A stretch of DNA of 38,804 nucleotides, taken from contig CANQJT010000012.1 in assembly GCA_947624325.1 (NCBI GenBank), positions 1 through 38,804 of the forward strand, given 5' to 3'. A program made the position numbers and the translations under genes. Positions 32,548 through 38,804 of this stretch are shown in pieces. Below the pieces are notes generated by a model that did not search any database, was not told where the DNA came from, and saw only the letters and a list, made by a program, of their open reading frames with translations. Source of the DNA: Candidatus Gastranaerophilales bacterium (GTDB taxonomy: Bacteria > Cyanobacteriota > Vampirovibrionia > Gastranaerophilales > Gastranaerophilaceae). Within the stretch, counting starts at the first letter, position 1. Every line of letters begins with the position of its first letter.

Positions 32548-33766
32548 CTGTCATTTTTTCATTTTGAATCATTTGAAGTAAGACATCCTGTGCTTTTTTA
32601 AGCTGAACATCATCTTTATCTTTAATATTTTGTTCCGTAATTTTAACTTCAATATCAGGTGCTATACCTTTTTTGTTTATATCAGTACCGTTAGGAGTCA
32701 AATATTTTTGGATAGTGATATTAAGACCGGCACCAAAGGGAACTAAACTTTTAACTTCCTGAACAAGTCCCTTCCCAAAAGTATTTTCACCTATAAGTAT
32801 TGCCCTTTTATTATCTTTTAAAGCACCTGAAAGGATTTCACTTGCGGAAGCACTGCCTTTGTTAATCAACACAACTAACGGTTGTGAAGAAAAGTATTTT
32901 TTTGTGGATCTTGAAGTATCTTTATAACCGTCACGGTCAACAGTACTAACTATTATTTCATCATCAAGGAATAAATCTGCTATATATATTGCATTATTTA
33001 AAAGTCCGCCTGTGTTTGCTCTTAAATCAACTATTATACCCTCTTTATCCTTATATTTTGTCAAGATATCTTTAAATTCAATACCGACATTACGGCCCAT
33101 AAATGAACTGAGCCTGATATAGCCTACTTTATCATCAACTTTAAAGTTTTCAGGAGCCTTGACTGATATTGATTTTATTTGAATTTCATCTCTAACTACT
33201 TTAAAAGTCTTATTGGGAGTATTTTTTCTTTTAATTAAAAGTTCAACGGTTGTACCTTTTTTACCTCTGATTTTATCGGCTGCCTTATCAATAGTCATAT
33301 CTTTTGTAGATGCTCCGTCTATTGCAAGGATTTCATCTTCGGCAAGCAGACCTGCCCTTTCCCCCGGTGTATCTTCTATCGGAGCAATAATCACTATTTT
33401 GCCGTCTCTTAAGCCTATTTGTATTCCTATTCCAAATAATGAACCTTTTATTGCACTTTTTTCTTCTTCAAATTCTTTTGGCGGAACAAATCTGGTGTAT
33501 CTGTCGTTTAAACTTGCAATCATAGTATCTATTGCCACATAGGCATCTTCAGGAGTTTTTATTTTTTCATCATACTTATGACGCCATCTAAGCCAATCTT
33601 GCCCGTTATTTGTCTGATCTAAATATTTTGTATTTACAATTTTCCATACATTATCATATAATTCCGAATCAGACTCCGCCATTGCAGTATTACTTCTGCA
33701 GCAGGTAATACTTACAATCAATAGCGATAATGTTATTAATGCCGAATTTTTTAAAAATTTTTTCAC
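32537..33766 (-). CDS. ctpA: S41-family carboxyl-terminal processing protease
   Basis: 409 residues. The signal peptide is about 1-30 (LITLSLLIVSITCCRS to TAMA). A PDZ domain (about 110-195, LFGIGIQIGLRDG to VELLIKRK) follows, then the S41 core with S307 in GSASASEILSG and K332 in FGKGLVQ, 25 residues apart as in CtpA and D1 protease. It cleaves C-terminal tails of periplasmic or membrane proteins. Two adjacent Cys (22-23) in the signal region raise the option of a lipoprotein, but the lipobox is not convincing. Convergent with the flavoprotein gene, divergent from bcp. Confidence 0.93.
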   Translation of the reverse strand: MKKFLKNSALITLSLLIVSITCCRSNTAMAESDSELYDNVWKIVNTKYLDQTNNGQDWLRWRHKYDEKIKTPEDAYVAIDTMIASLNDRYTRFVPPKEFEEEKSAIKGSLFGIGIQIGLRDGKIVIIAPIEDTPGERAGLLAEDEILAIDGASTKDMTIDKAADKIRGKKGTTVELLIKRKNTPNKTFKVVRDEIQIKSISVKAPENFKVDDKVGYIRLSSFMGRNVGIEFKDILTKYKDKEGIIVDLRANTGGLLNNAIYIADLFLDDEIIVSTVDRDGYKDTSRSTKKYFSSQPLVVLINKGSASASEILSGALKDNKRAILIGENTFGKGLVQEVKSLVPFGAGLNITIQKYLTPNGTDINKKGIAPDIEVKITEQNIKDKDDVQLKKAQDVLLQMIQNEKMTANR

Positions 33767-33862
33767 AACTCTCTCCTTACTTATTTTATTATAATATAAA
33801 ATTATACATTTGTTTATTTACCCTTATGTCTATTAGACTTCCTGTTAAAAATAAAGTTTCAT

Positions 33863-33891
33863 TTGAGTTTACATTACTTAAAAATTATACT
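33863..33891 (+). promoter_or_regulatory. Sigma70-type promoter of the peroxiredoxin gene
   Basis: TTGAGT, 17 bp and TATACT lie about 70 bp before the bcp ATG. It overlaps the in-frame codons upstream of 33962, which argues for the downstream start. Confidence 0.6.
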
Positions 33892-33961
33892 TTCGGCACT
33901 CTTTTATGCTGATTTTTTTATTATTTATCCAATATATACTCTCATTAAAAAGGAGTATATT

Positions 33962-34393
33962 ATGCATTATTTAGATATTGAATTAAACGGAATTGATGAA
34001 AACGGGAATGAAAAAACATATAAATTATCAGACTTAAAAGGGGAAAACTTAATTGTTTATTTTTATCCCGAAGATGACACACCGGTTTGTACACAAGAAG
34101 CTCATATGTTCCGTGATGCAATGGAAAAACTTAAAAATTATGCAAAAATCATTGGTGTAAGTGCAAATGAAATTAAAGACCATCTTGAATTTAAAGCAAA
34201 GCACAATTTAAATTTTATCCTTTTATCTGATAAATTAAATAAACTGAAAAATGCATTTAAAGAACATAATAATAACCTGCCTGTTCAAAGAACAACATTT
34301 ATTCTTGATAAAGAAGGCAATATTATAAAAGTTTGGGAAAAAGTCGATATTGATAATCATATTGAAGAAATTATCCAATATTTTGAAAAATAG
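33962..34393 (+). CDS. bcp: Bcp/PrxQ-type peroxiredoxin, 1-Cys form
   Basis: 143 residues from ATG 33962, 6 nt after AAAGGAG; an upstream in-frame start at 33863 would run through a promoter and was not used. The peroxidatic Cys is in EDDTPVCTQEAHMFRD, in the TPxCT context of the family. The resolving Cys found five residues on in many PrxQ proteins (EAC) is His here, so an external thiol (for example the thioredoxin at 13.8 kb) would be needed. LIVYFYPEDD and the TTFILDKEGNIIKVW strand are typical. It reduces peroxides in the cytoplasm. Confidence 0.92.
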   Translation: MHYLDIELNGIDENGNEKTYKLSDLKGENLIVYFYPEDDTPVCTQEAHMFRDAMEKLKNYAKIIGVSANEIKDHLEFKAKHNLNFILLSDKLNKLKNAFKEHNNNLPVQRTTFILDKEGNIIKVWEKVDIDNHIEEIIQYFEK

Positions 34394-34440
34394 ACTTTTA
34401 GATTACAATAATATATAATATAACCTAAAAGGATATATTA

Positions 34441-34773
34441 ATGAGTAATAAAACCATACTTATTGATTTAGACGGAGTTTTGAACAATTATACCGGTAAT
34501 TATAATAAAGAAATAATTCCCGAAATTAAAACAGGAGCAGCTGATTTTCTTAGAAAACTAAGTAAAAATTACAACATAAAATTATTTACCGTCAGGAATA
34601 AAAATCAGACTCAAAAATGGCTTAATGAAAATAATATAGCGGAATATTTCTGTGATATTACTGATATAAAAGAACCTGCCTGGGTATATATTGATGACAG
34701 ATGTATAAAATTTGAAGGAAATTATGAAACTTTAGAAAATCAAATAAATTCATTCAAAGCTTGGTATAAATAA
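34441..34773 (+). CDS. Small HAD-superfamily hydrolase-like protein
   Basis: 110 residues. Motif I ILIDLDGVLNN carries both catalytic Asp residues. Motif II is the Thr in KLFTVRNKNQ and motif III/IV is the DD in VYIDDRCIKFEG. There is almost no cap domain, as in short phosphatase-like HADs that act on large or open substrates. AAAGGA precedes the ATG. A terminator follows 10 bp after the stop. The substrate is unknown. Confidence 0.8.
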   Translation: MSNKTILIDLDGVLNNYTGNYNKEIIPEIKTGAADFLRKLSKNYNIKLFTVRNKNQTQKWLNENNIAEYFCDITDIKEPAWVYIDDRCIKFEGNYETLENQINSFKAWYK

Positions 34774-34782
34774 ACCTTTTTT

Positions 34783-34809
34783 TCAGCAGTATAACTGCTG
34801 ATTTTTATT
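34783..34809 (+). terminator. Rho-independent terminator after the HAD gene
   Basis: TCAGCAG, loop TATAA, CTGCTGA, then five T. A 7-bp perfect stem immediately upstream of the membrane-protein gene. Confidence 0.85.
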
Positions 34810-34843
34810 GATTAATATATACTTTTGTGTAATAATTAGCGTT

Positions 34844-37000
34844 ATGAAAAAGAAAATTTTACTTTTTATATTATATGCCGTAATTTCATTTGTTATTATT
34901 TCATATACAATTAATATTTCATATATTCAAATCCCGATTTTGCTCAAGTTATTAATTCCTGCAATACCATTTATTTTAGGTATTATTTGTTTTTATAAGG
35001 GGAAAAATAAAATAACGGCAAAAGAAAATTTAATTCTTTATATTTTCGCTTCTTTAATGTCATTATTTCTTATTTATTCATTTAACATATATAAACATAA
35101 TCCTCAGGTGCCTGTAGAAGTTGAAGTTTCTACAACCCATACTAAAGCAGATAATTCATCAGGTTATAATATTAATTTAAATGCAATTTATTTAGATAAT
35201 AAAATTATATTTTATCAATATATGGAAAATATCGGAGATGTACAATTAAAAAAAATTCGAATTGATAAATTTAATATCATCAAATATCTGGAACTAATTT
35301 CCAATAAAGATACACCTTCTAAAATAAAATTAACAGGTAATGCAAACAACATTTATTTTGTTTTTAACGGCGGTAATGATTCAGGCATTGCTCAAATAAA
35401 AATTAATAATCAAATATATAAAATAAATACTTTTCAACCGACATATAAAGATTATGATCAATATAATTTATATTTTTCAAAATTATTTGCTTTTAACAGC
35501 GGAAATCAACTAAATCTTTCAGAAAAAATACACAAATATTTATACATTTTTGCATATTTTTTAATTTTTCTATATTCCGTATATTTCTCGGGTTGTTTAA
35601 TTTTAAATACATCATTTAAATTAAATAAAGAAGAACAAAAAATATCTAAATGGTTAATATTATTATATGCCTGCCCTATAATTATTATGGGGCTGTTTTA
35701 TCTTTTAATATTTTTCCCTGCTATAATGCCTTTTGATTGCATGGTGCAATGGACATATGCCCACTCAAATCAATATGCGGATGAACATCCTATTTTTCAC
35801 ACTTTTCTCATTCATATTTTAACAAATATCAGGAATAGTCCTTCTTTTGTTGTAATAACACAAATTTTATCTTTATCATTAATTACGGGTTACTTTTTTT
35901 ATAAACTCCGTAAATATTCAATCCCTTCATACATTTTACTGATAACTTCCTTCCTAATAGGTTTATTACCATATAACGGTATTACATTAATAACTTTATA
36001 TAAAGATGTATTTTACAGTATTGCTTTATATTCAATAGTTTTATGCACTCTTTTTATCTATATTGAAAAAACACAATTCTTTAAATCCCAAATAAATATA
36101 TTCATTTTTATATGTTCAATAATATTGATTTCACTTACTCGTTATAACGGTATATATACAACTATTGCGTATTTAATTATTCTGTTTTCTATGTTTAAAT
36201 CAATAAGAGCCAATATTATAAAAATTGCTATTATCTCTTTAATAAGTATTTGTTCAATTCTTTTGTTTATCAATTGTAAGATTGATATTTATCATCAAAC
36301 TTTTATAAAAAATCAGACTTGGGAAGTTTCTATTCATCAAATACAAAATGTCTTCCATTATAACGGTAAAATAACAGAAGCAGATAAAAATACTTTAGAA
36401 CAAGTAATGCCTTTGTATAAATGGGAAAATAATTACTATAAATACACCCCTCACAATATAATATTTAACACCTCTGAATTAATGGATAAAAAAATCAATT
36501 CCAAAAATTTTATATGTGTGTATTTAAATATCTTACGCAATAACTTCTACATTATGTTCAAAGATTGGCTTATGTTAAATTCATATATATTCAAGTTCTG
36601 TATTAATCCTGAAGGATATAATTTCACGCAGGAGGTTACAACTAATATTGCAAATTTCGATGCCTTAACTATTCATTTTAATAAAACAGATAATTCTTTA
36701 AAAGAAAATTCCTTTTTTCCGGAAATAAAAAAGAAATTTGCCAGTTCAATTGATGAGATACTTTTATTTGAAATATTATATAAACCAACACCTTATTTTA
36801 TAATTTTATTATTATTCGGGACTTTATTCACAATTAAAAACGGAATAAAAAGCATATCTATATATATCCCAATATTACTTACAATGTTTTTTATATCAAT
36901 ATCTATGCCTGAAATGTGCCCCAGATATTTATATATATTATTTTTAATATCGCCCGTTAATATCTTATTATCGTTGCTAAAAATAAAAGATGAGAATTAA
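34844..37000 (+). CDS. Large membrane protein, GT-C/DUF6020-like
   Basis: 718 residues from ATG 34844 (an earlier TTG at 34808 abuts the terminator hairpin and was rejected; no strong ribosome-binding site at either). About 12 membrane segments are visible. A ~130-residue beta-rich periplasmic loop lies between the third and fourth (VPVEVEVSTTHTKADNSSGY to YKDYDQYNLYF). FFPAIMPFDCMVQWTYAHSN, HPIFHTFLIHIL and LTRYNGIYTTIAYLI resemble the acidic-first-loop and HP-rich patterns of DUF6020-type and GT-C glycosyltransferases that use lipid-linked sugars. The stop is 2 nt before the start of a GT2 gene, which supports a glycan-assembly pair. Family placement is moderate. Confidence 0.6.
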   Translation: MKKKILLFILYAVISFVIISYTINISYIQIPILLKLLIPAIPFILGIICFYKGKNKITAKENLILYIFASLMSLFLIYSFNIYKHNPQVPVEVEVSTTHTKADNSSGYNINLNAIYLDNKIIFYQYMENIGDVQLKKIRIDKFNIIKYLELISNKDTPSKIKLTGNANNIYFVFNGGNDSGIAQIKINNQIYKINTFQPTYKDYDQYNLYFSKLFAFNSGNQLNLSEKIHKYLYIFAYFLIFLYSVYFSGCLILNTSFKLNKEEQKISKWLILLYACPIIIMGLFYLLIFFPAIMPFDCMVQWTYAHSNQYADEHPIFHTFLIHILTNIRNSPSFVVITQILSLSLITGYFFYKLRKYSIPSYILLITSFLIGLLPYNGITLITLYKDVFYSIALYSIVLCTLFIYIEKTQFFKSQINIFIFICSIILISLTRYNGIYTTIAYLIILFSMFKSIRANIIKIAIISLISICSILLFINCKIDIYHQTFIKNQTWEVSIHQIQNVFHYNGKITEADKNTLEQVMPLYKWENNYYKYTPHNIIFNTSELMDKKINSKNFICVYLNILRNNFYIMFKDWLMLNSYIFKFCINPEGYNFTQEVTTNIANFDALTIHFNKTDNSLKENSFFPEIKKKFASSIDEILLFEILYKPTPYFIILLLFGTLFTIKNGIKSISIYIPILLTMFFISISMPEMCPRYLYILFLISPVNILLSLLKIKDEN

Positions 37001-37002
37001 AT

Positions 37003-37725
37003 ATGGAAGAAAAAAAAGACTTAATTATAATAATGCCATTATTTAATGAAGAAAAAACCATACATGAAACAATTAACAAATGGATTAATGTATTAAATAA
37101 ACTGGAAATTAATTATCAAATAAGAATATTCAATGACGGTTCAACTGATAATTCGGCAAATATAATTAACAATATTACAAACGAGAATAAAAATATAATT
37201 CTATATAATAATCAACACTTAGGGTTTGGTAAAACTCTTTATAATGCTTATAAACAAGCAAAAGACGGGGAATATATTTTTCATGCAGATTCTGATATTG
37301 AAATTGATCCTGAAAACTTTAAATTGTTTTGGGAAAATAAAGATAATGCAGATTTAATAATCGGTCGAAGAAATAACAGAGAACAAAATTTATTTAGGTT
37401 TATTGCAAGTAATTTAGCAAAAAAGTTTGTAGCTGTTATGTTTAGCAAATCCAAAAAAATAATCATTAATGATGTTAATATACCTTTCAGATTAATGAAA
37501 AGAAACACATTAGATAAAATATTAGACACTATTTCACCAAATTATTTATATGCAAATTTATTTATCAGTGCCTATTATTTAAAAAATAACTTAAAAATAA
37601 AAGAAATTTCTGTTGAATATAATAAACCAAAAAGAAAAAGCCATTTAGATAATATAATTAAATTGAGCATTCATGAGGTAATTTCCTTAATCCAGTTAAT
37701 TGAATATAAAATAAAGAATGTATGA
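37003..37725 (+). CDS. GT2 glycosyltransferase
   Basis: 240 residues, a single GT-A domain: IIIMPLFNEEKTIHETI, RIFNDGSTDNSA, GFGKTLYNAYKQA, metal-site HADSDIEIDPENF and DVNIPFRLMKRNTL. No C-terminal membrane pair, unlike the GT2 at 26.0-27.0 kb; the end is amphipathic. It resembles polyprenyl-phosphate mannose/glucose synthases. It starts 2 nt after the large membrane protein, a common arrangement in which the GT2 makes the lipid-linked donor used by the GT-C enzyme. Confidence 0.85.
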   Translation: MEEKKDLIIIMPLFNEEKTIHETINKWINVLNKLEINYQIRIFNDGSTDNSANIINNITNENKNIILYNNQHLGFGKTLYNAYKQAKDGEYIFHADSDIEIDPENFKLFWENKDNADLIIGRRNNREQNLFRFIASNLAKKFVAVMFSKSKKIIINDVNIPFRLMKRNTLDKILDTISPNYLYANLFISAYYLKNNLKIKEISVEYNKPKRKSHLDNIIKLSIHEVISLIQLIEYKIKNV

Positions 37726-37773
37726 ATTTGTCAAATAGTTTTGTTAAGCTTTTATCAATTATCATTTAATTTT

Positions 37774-38439
37774 TTATTTTAACATTTTTTGTGTACAGCT
37801 TGTACCATTATATGGATCGCTTGAAGTATTTGAGCAAGAACTATCACCTGTAAATACTGTTCCGGAAGCTCCCATAGGAAGCACTTGACCATCACTCATA
37901 AGTTGAAACATAAATAAATCTTCACCGAAACGATTTGGTCCTTTATCACCGTTAACATCAACAGAAAAAGTAATAAAGGAACCAGAATTTTCTATAAATA
38001 CTATTGTCCCATCGTTTAATACAAATTGTCCATCATCTAAAAAATAGGTAGCTTCCACTGCTTCTTGACCCGTTTTATTTTTATATTTTGTATAATCCAT
38101 ACAGCGAGTCGTACCTTTACAATCTTTTGCAACAATAAAGTATTTTATTATTTTATCTTTTAATTCTAAGGGAGCAATATCTTCGGGCAAAAGTCTAATA
38201 CCGTTATCAAATTGATACATATTTAAAGCATCTTTTAGTACTGAATAATTTTTCTTTAATGCAGATTTAACAGCCTGTTCCTTATAATTAGTAACTATAA
38301 CGGGAATAGCGAAAGCAGAAATAACTCCGATAATAACAATGGTAATTAGAACTTCAGCTAATGTAAATCCGTTTAAAGCTATTTGTCTTGGATTTTGCTT
38401 CATTTCGGCAGAGGATTTTGCTTCACTTCGTTGTCGCAA
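37774..38439 (-). CDS. Prepilin-like (type IV pilin/pseudopilin) protein, start displaced by C10 tract
   Basis: The frame from TTG 38439 gives 221 residues. The prepilin cleavage site is G24|F25 in ALNGFTLAEVLITIVIIG, with Glu at +5 and a hydrophobic N-helix. The mature part resembles type II secretion pseudopilins: YKEQAVKSALKKNYSVLKDA, a Gly/Asp-rich end with VDVNGDKGPNRFG, and Cys pairs (KDCKGTTRCMDY; SSCSN, TSCTQK). Neither TTG 38439 nor ATG 38403 has a ribosome-binding site. The ATG that has one (38531-38529, AGGAG at 38546-38542) lies upstream but out of frame because of a run of ten C; eight or eleven C would join it with no stop. So this may be an ON/OFF gene, or a base-call error in the homopolymer. 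Confidence 0.75.
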   Translation of the reverse strand: MRQRSEAKSSAEMKQNPRQIALNGFTLAEVLITIVIIGVISAFAIPVIVTNYKEQAVKSALKKNYSVLKDALNMYQFDNGIRLLPEDIAPLELKDKIIKYFIVAKDCKGTTRCMDYTKYKNKTGQEAVEATYFLDDGQFVLNDGTIVFIENSGSFITFSVDVNGDKGPNRFGEDLFMFQLMSDGQVLPMGASGTVFTGDSSCSNTSSDPYNGTSCTQKMLK

Positions 38440-38502
38440 AACTTCTGCCTCAGCACTTCGGCTTCGCTTCGCTTTACTACGACTCCAGCCTACGCAAAAT
38501 CC
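38390..38502. repeat. Palindromic GC-richer insert in the prepilin leader
   Basis: GGATTTTGCTTC occurs as direct copies at 38390-38401 and 38413-38424. GCAAAATCC (38494-38502) is the inverse of the first nine bases, so 38413-38502 is bounded by inverted ends. Inside lies low-complexity CTTCG/CTTCGC sequence unlike the AT-rich neighbours. TCGGCAGAG (38405-38413) also occurs in the tRNA-Thr repeat array at 13151, 13260, 13317 and 13361. It adds about 30 residues to the leader in the restored frame. Confidence 0.65.
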
Positions 38503-38506
38503 GTTC

Positions 38507-38516
38507 GGGGGGGGGG
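38507..38516. repeat. Homopolymer G10 (C10 on coding strand) after a start codon
   Basis: Ten G on the plus strand. On the minus strand it follows ATG AAT AAA GTA ATA directly. In this length the frame ends at TAG after 13 codons; C9 ends too; C8 and C11 read through into the prepilin-like gene. Confidence 0.85.
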
Positions 38517-38528
38517 TATTACTTTATT

Positions 38529-38546
38529 CATAATACTTTATCTCCT
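38529..38546 (-). promoter_or_regulatory. Ribosome-binding site and probable true start of the prepilin-like gene
   Basis: AGGAG (38546-38542) is 10 nt before ATG (38531-38529) on the minus strand. It is the only good initiation site near this gene and is separated from the pilin frame by the C10 tract. Confidence 0.65.
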
Positions 38547-38621
38547 CTTTTTTTAACTTATTATATCAAATTGTAATTATCAAAGCAATATTCTCTCTTT
38601 TTTTCAAAAAACTTTTAACCA

Positions 38622-38804
38622 AAAAGAGGGTTTCCACCCTCTTTTAAATGGCGGCAAATCATCGGCTCTCACAGCTCCGTTTCACTTCGCATACAGGCTC
38701 AGTCACCTCACTTCGTTGCGGTGCTTCGCTTTGTATCGCTTTCGCTCGTTCTCGCCTATGTCAGTCAATAAAAAAAGAGGTTTTTCAACCTCTTTTAAAT
38801 GGCG
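38622..38804. repeat. Two covarying terminator hairpins 151 bp apart with a shared tail
   Basis: Hairpin A, AAAAGAGGGT/ACCCTCTTTT (38622-38645), and hairpin B, AAAAGAGGTT/AACCTCTTTT (38773-38796), differ by a compensated base pair and are each followed by AAATGGCG. On the minus strand both descend into T runs (five and seven), so they can terminate a minus-strand gene beyond the right edge. The 126 bp between them are GC-richer with CTTCG-type low complexity, and I see no gene there. The second tail reaches the window end, so a longer tandem array may follow. Confidence 0.75.

Noticed and set aside
34808-34843. TTG start for the GT-C-like gene
   Set aside because: It directly abuts the T run of the preceding terminator, which would leave no room for a leader; ATG 34844 starts a normal Lys-rich membrane N-terminus.
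37774-38531. Simple pseudogene call for the prepilin-like gene
   Set aside because: The only disruption is the length of one C homopolymer; the rest of the frame is intact with a good processing site, so variable expression or a base-call error is more likely than decay.

Overview
The window is AT-rich, bacterial, and uses the standard code. An outer-membrane autotransporter of the Chlamydia Pmp type, periplasmic proteins and a prepilin-like protein imply a Gram-negative cell envelope. The prepilin core G|FTLAEVLITIVIIG, a cyanobacteria-like EF-Tu N-terminus, and several long proteins with EF-hand-like or coiled-coil content suggest a gut non-photosynthetic relative of Cyanobacteria (Melainabacteria/Vampirovibrionia, Gastranaerophilales-like). 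This placement is inference; no marker tree was run.

Layout. 1-3.2 kb: a partial 882-residue Pmp-like autotransporter (minus strand, running off the left edge), divergent from a small XRE repressor with a shared inverted repeat between them. 3.2-6.3 kb: CorA Mg2+ channel, a pseudo-receiver/pseudo-GGDEF protein and a TIM-barrel sugar-phosphate isomerase-like enzyme. 6.2-9.5 kb (minus): a REC-PAS-histidine kinase, a NarL-type response regulator and a secreted protein, translationally coupled. 9.6-11.6 kb: an HNH-like zinc domain fused to a long coiled coil. 11.7-13.7 kb (minus): the tRNA-Thr(UGU), tRNA-Tyr(GUA), tRNA-Thr(GGU), tuf transcription unit, in which the usual tRNA-Gly position holds a 109-bp tandem repeat built on the 5' end of tRNA-Thr. 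13.8-15.1 kb: thioredoxin and two DUF805-like membrane proteins.

15.1-19.2 kb: a four-gene operon (homocitrate synthase-family enzyme, two aconitase/IPM-isomerase-type subunits, NAD-type isocitrate dehydrogenase). Residues in the dehydrogenase favour an oxaloacetate + acetyl-CoA to citrate to 2-oxoglutarate route using a Re-type citrate synthase, rather than leucine or lysine synthesis. It is followed by an EF-hand/coiled-coil/cysteine-peptidase-like protein and then, convergently, by birA-oadG-oadA-oadB, a Na+-pumping oxaloacetate decarboxylase encoded together with its own biotin ligase. Both operons act on oxaloacetate.

25.3-38.8 kb: a stand-alone receiver, envelope-sugar enzymes (two GT2 enzymes, a YdjC deacetylase, a GT-C-like membrane protein), a 553-residue protein made largely of ~35-residue EF-hand-like helical repeats, an hsp20/ACT-like/FAD-disulfide-reductase stress operon behind a strong palindrome, CtpA protease, a 1-Cys-type Bcp peroxiredoxin, a small HAD protein, and a prepilin-like gene. 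The only start codon of this last gene with a ribosome-binding site lies just ahead of a C10 tract that puts it out of frame (C8 or C11 would restore the frame). The right edge carries two covarying terminator hairpins 151 bp apart.

The strongest candidates for something undescribed are the tRNA-Thr-anchored repeat array, the ~35-residue Ca-loop-like repeat protein, and the homopolymer-gated prepilin with an inserted palindromic leader.
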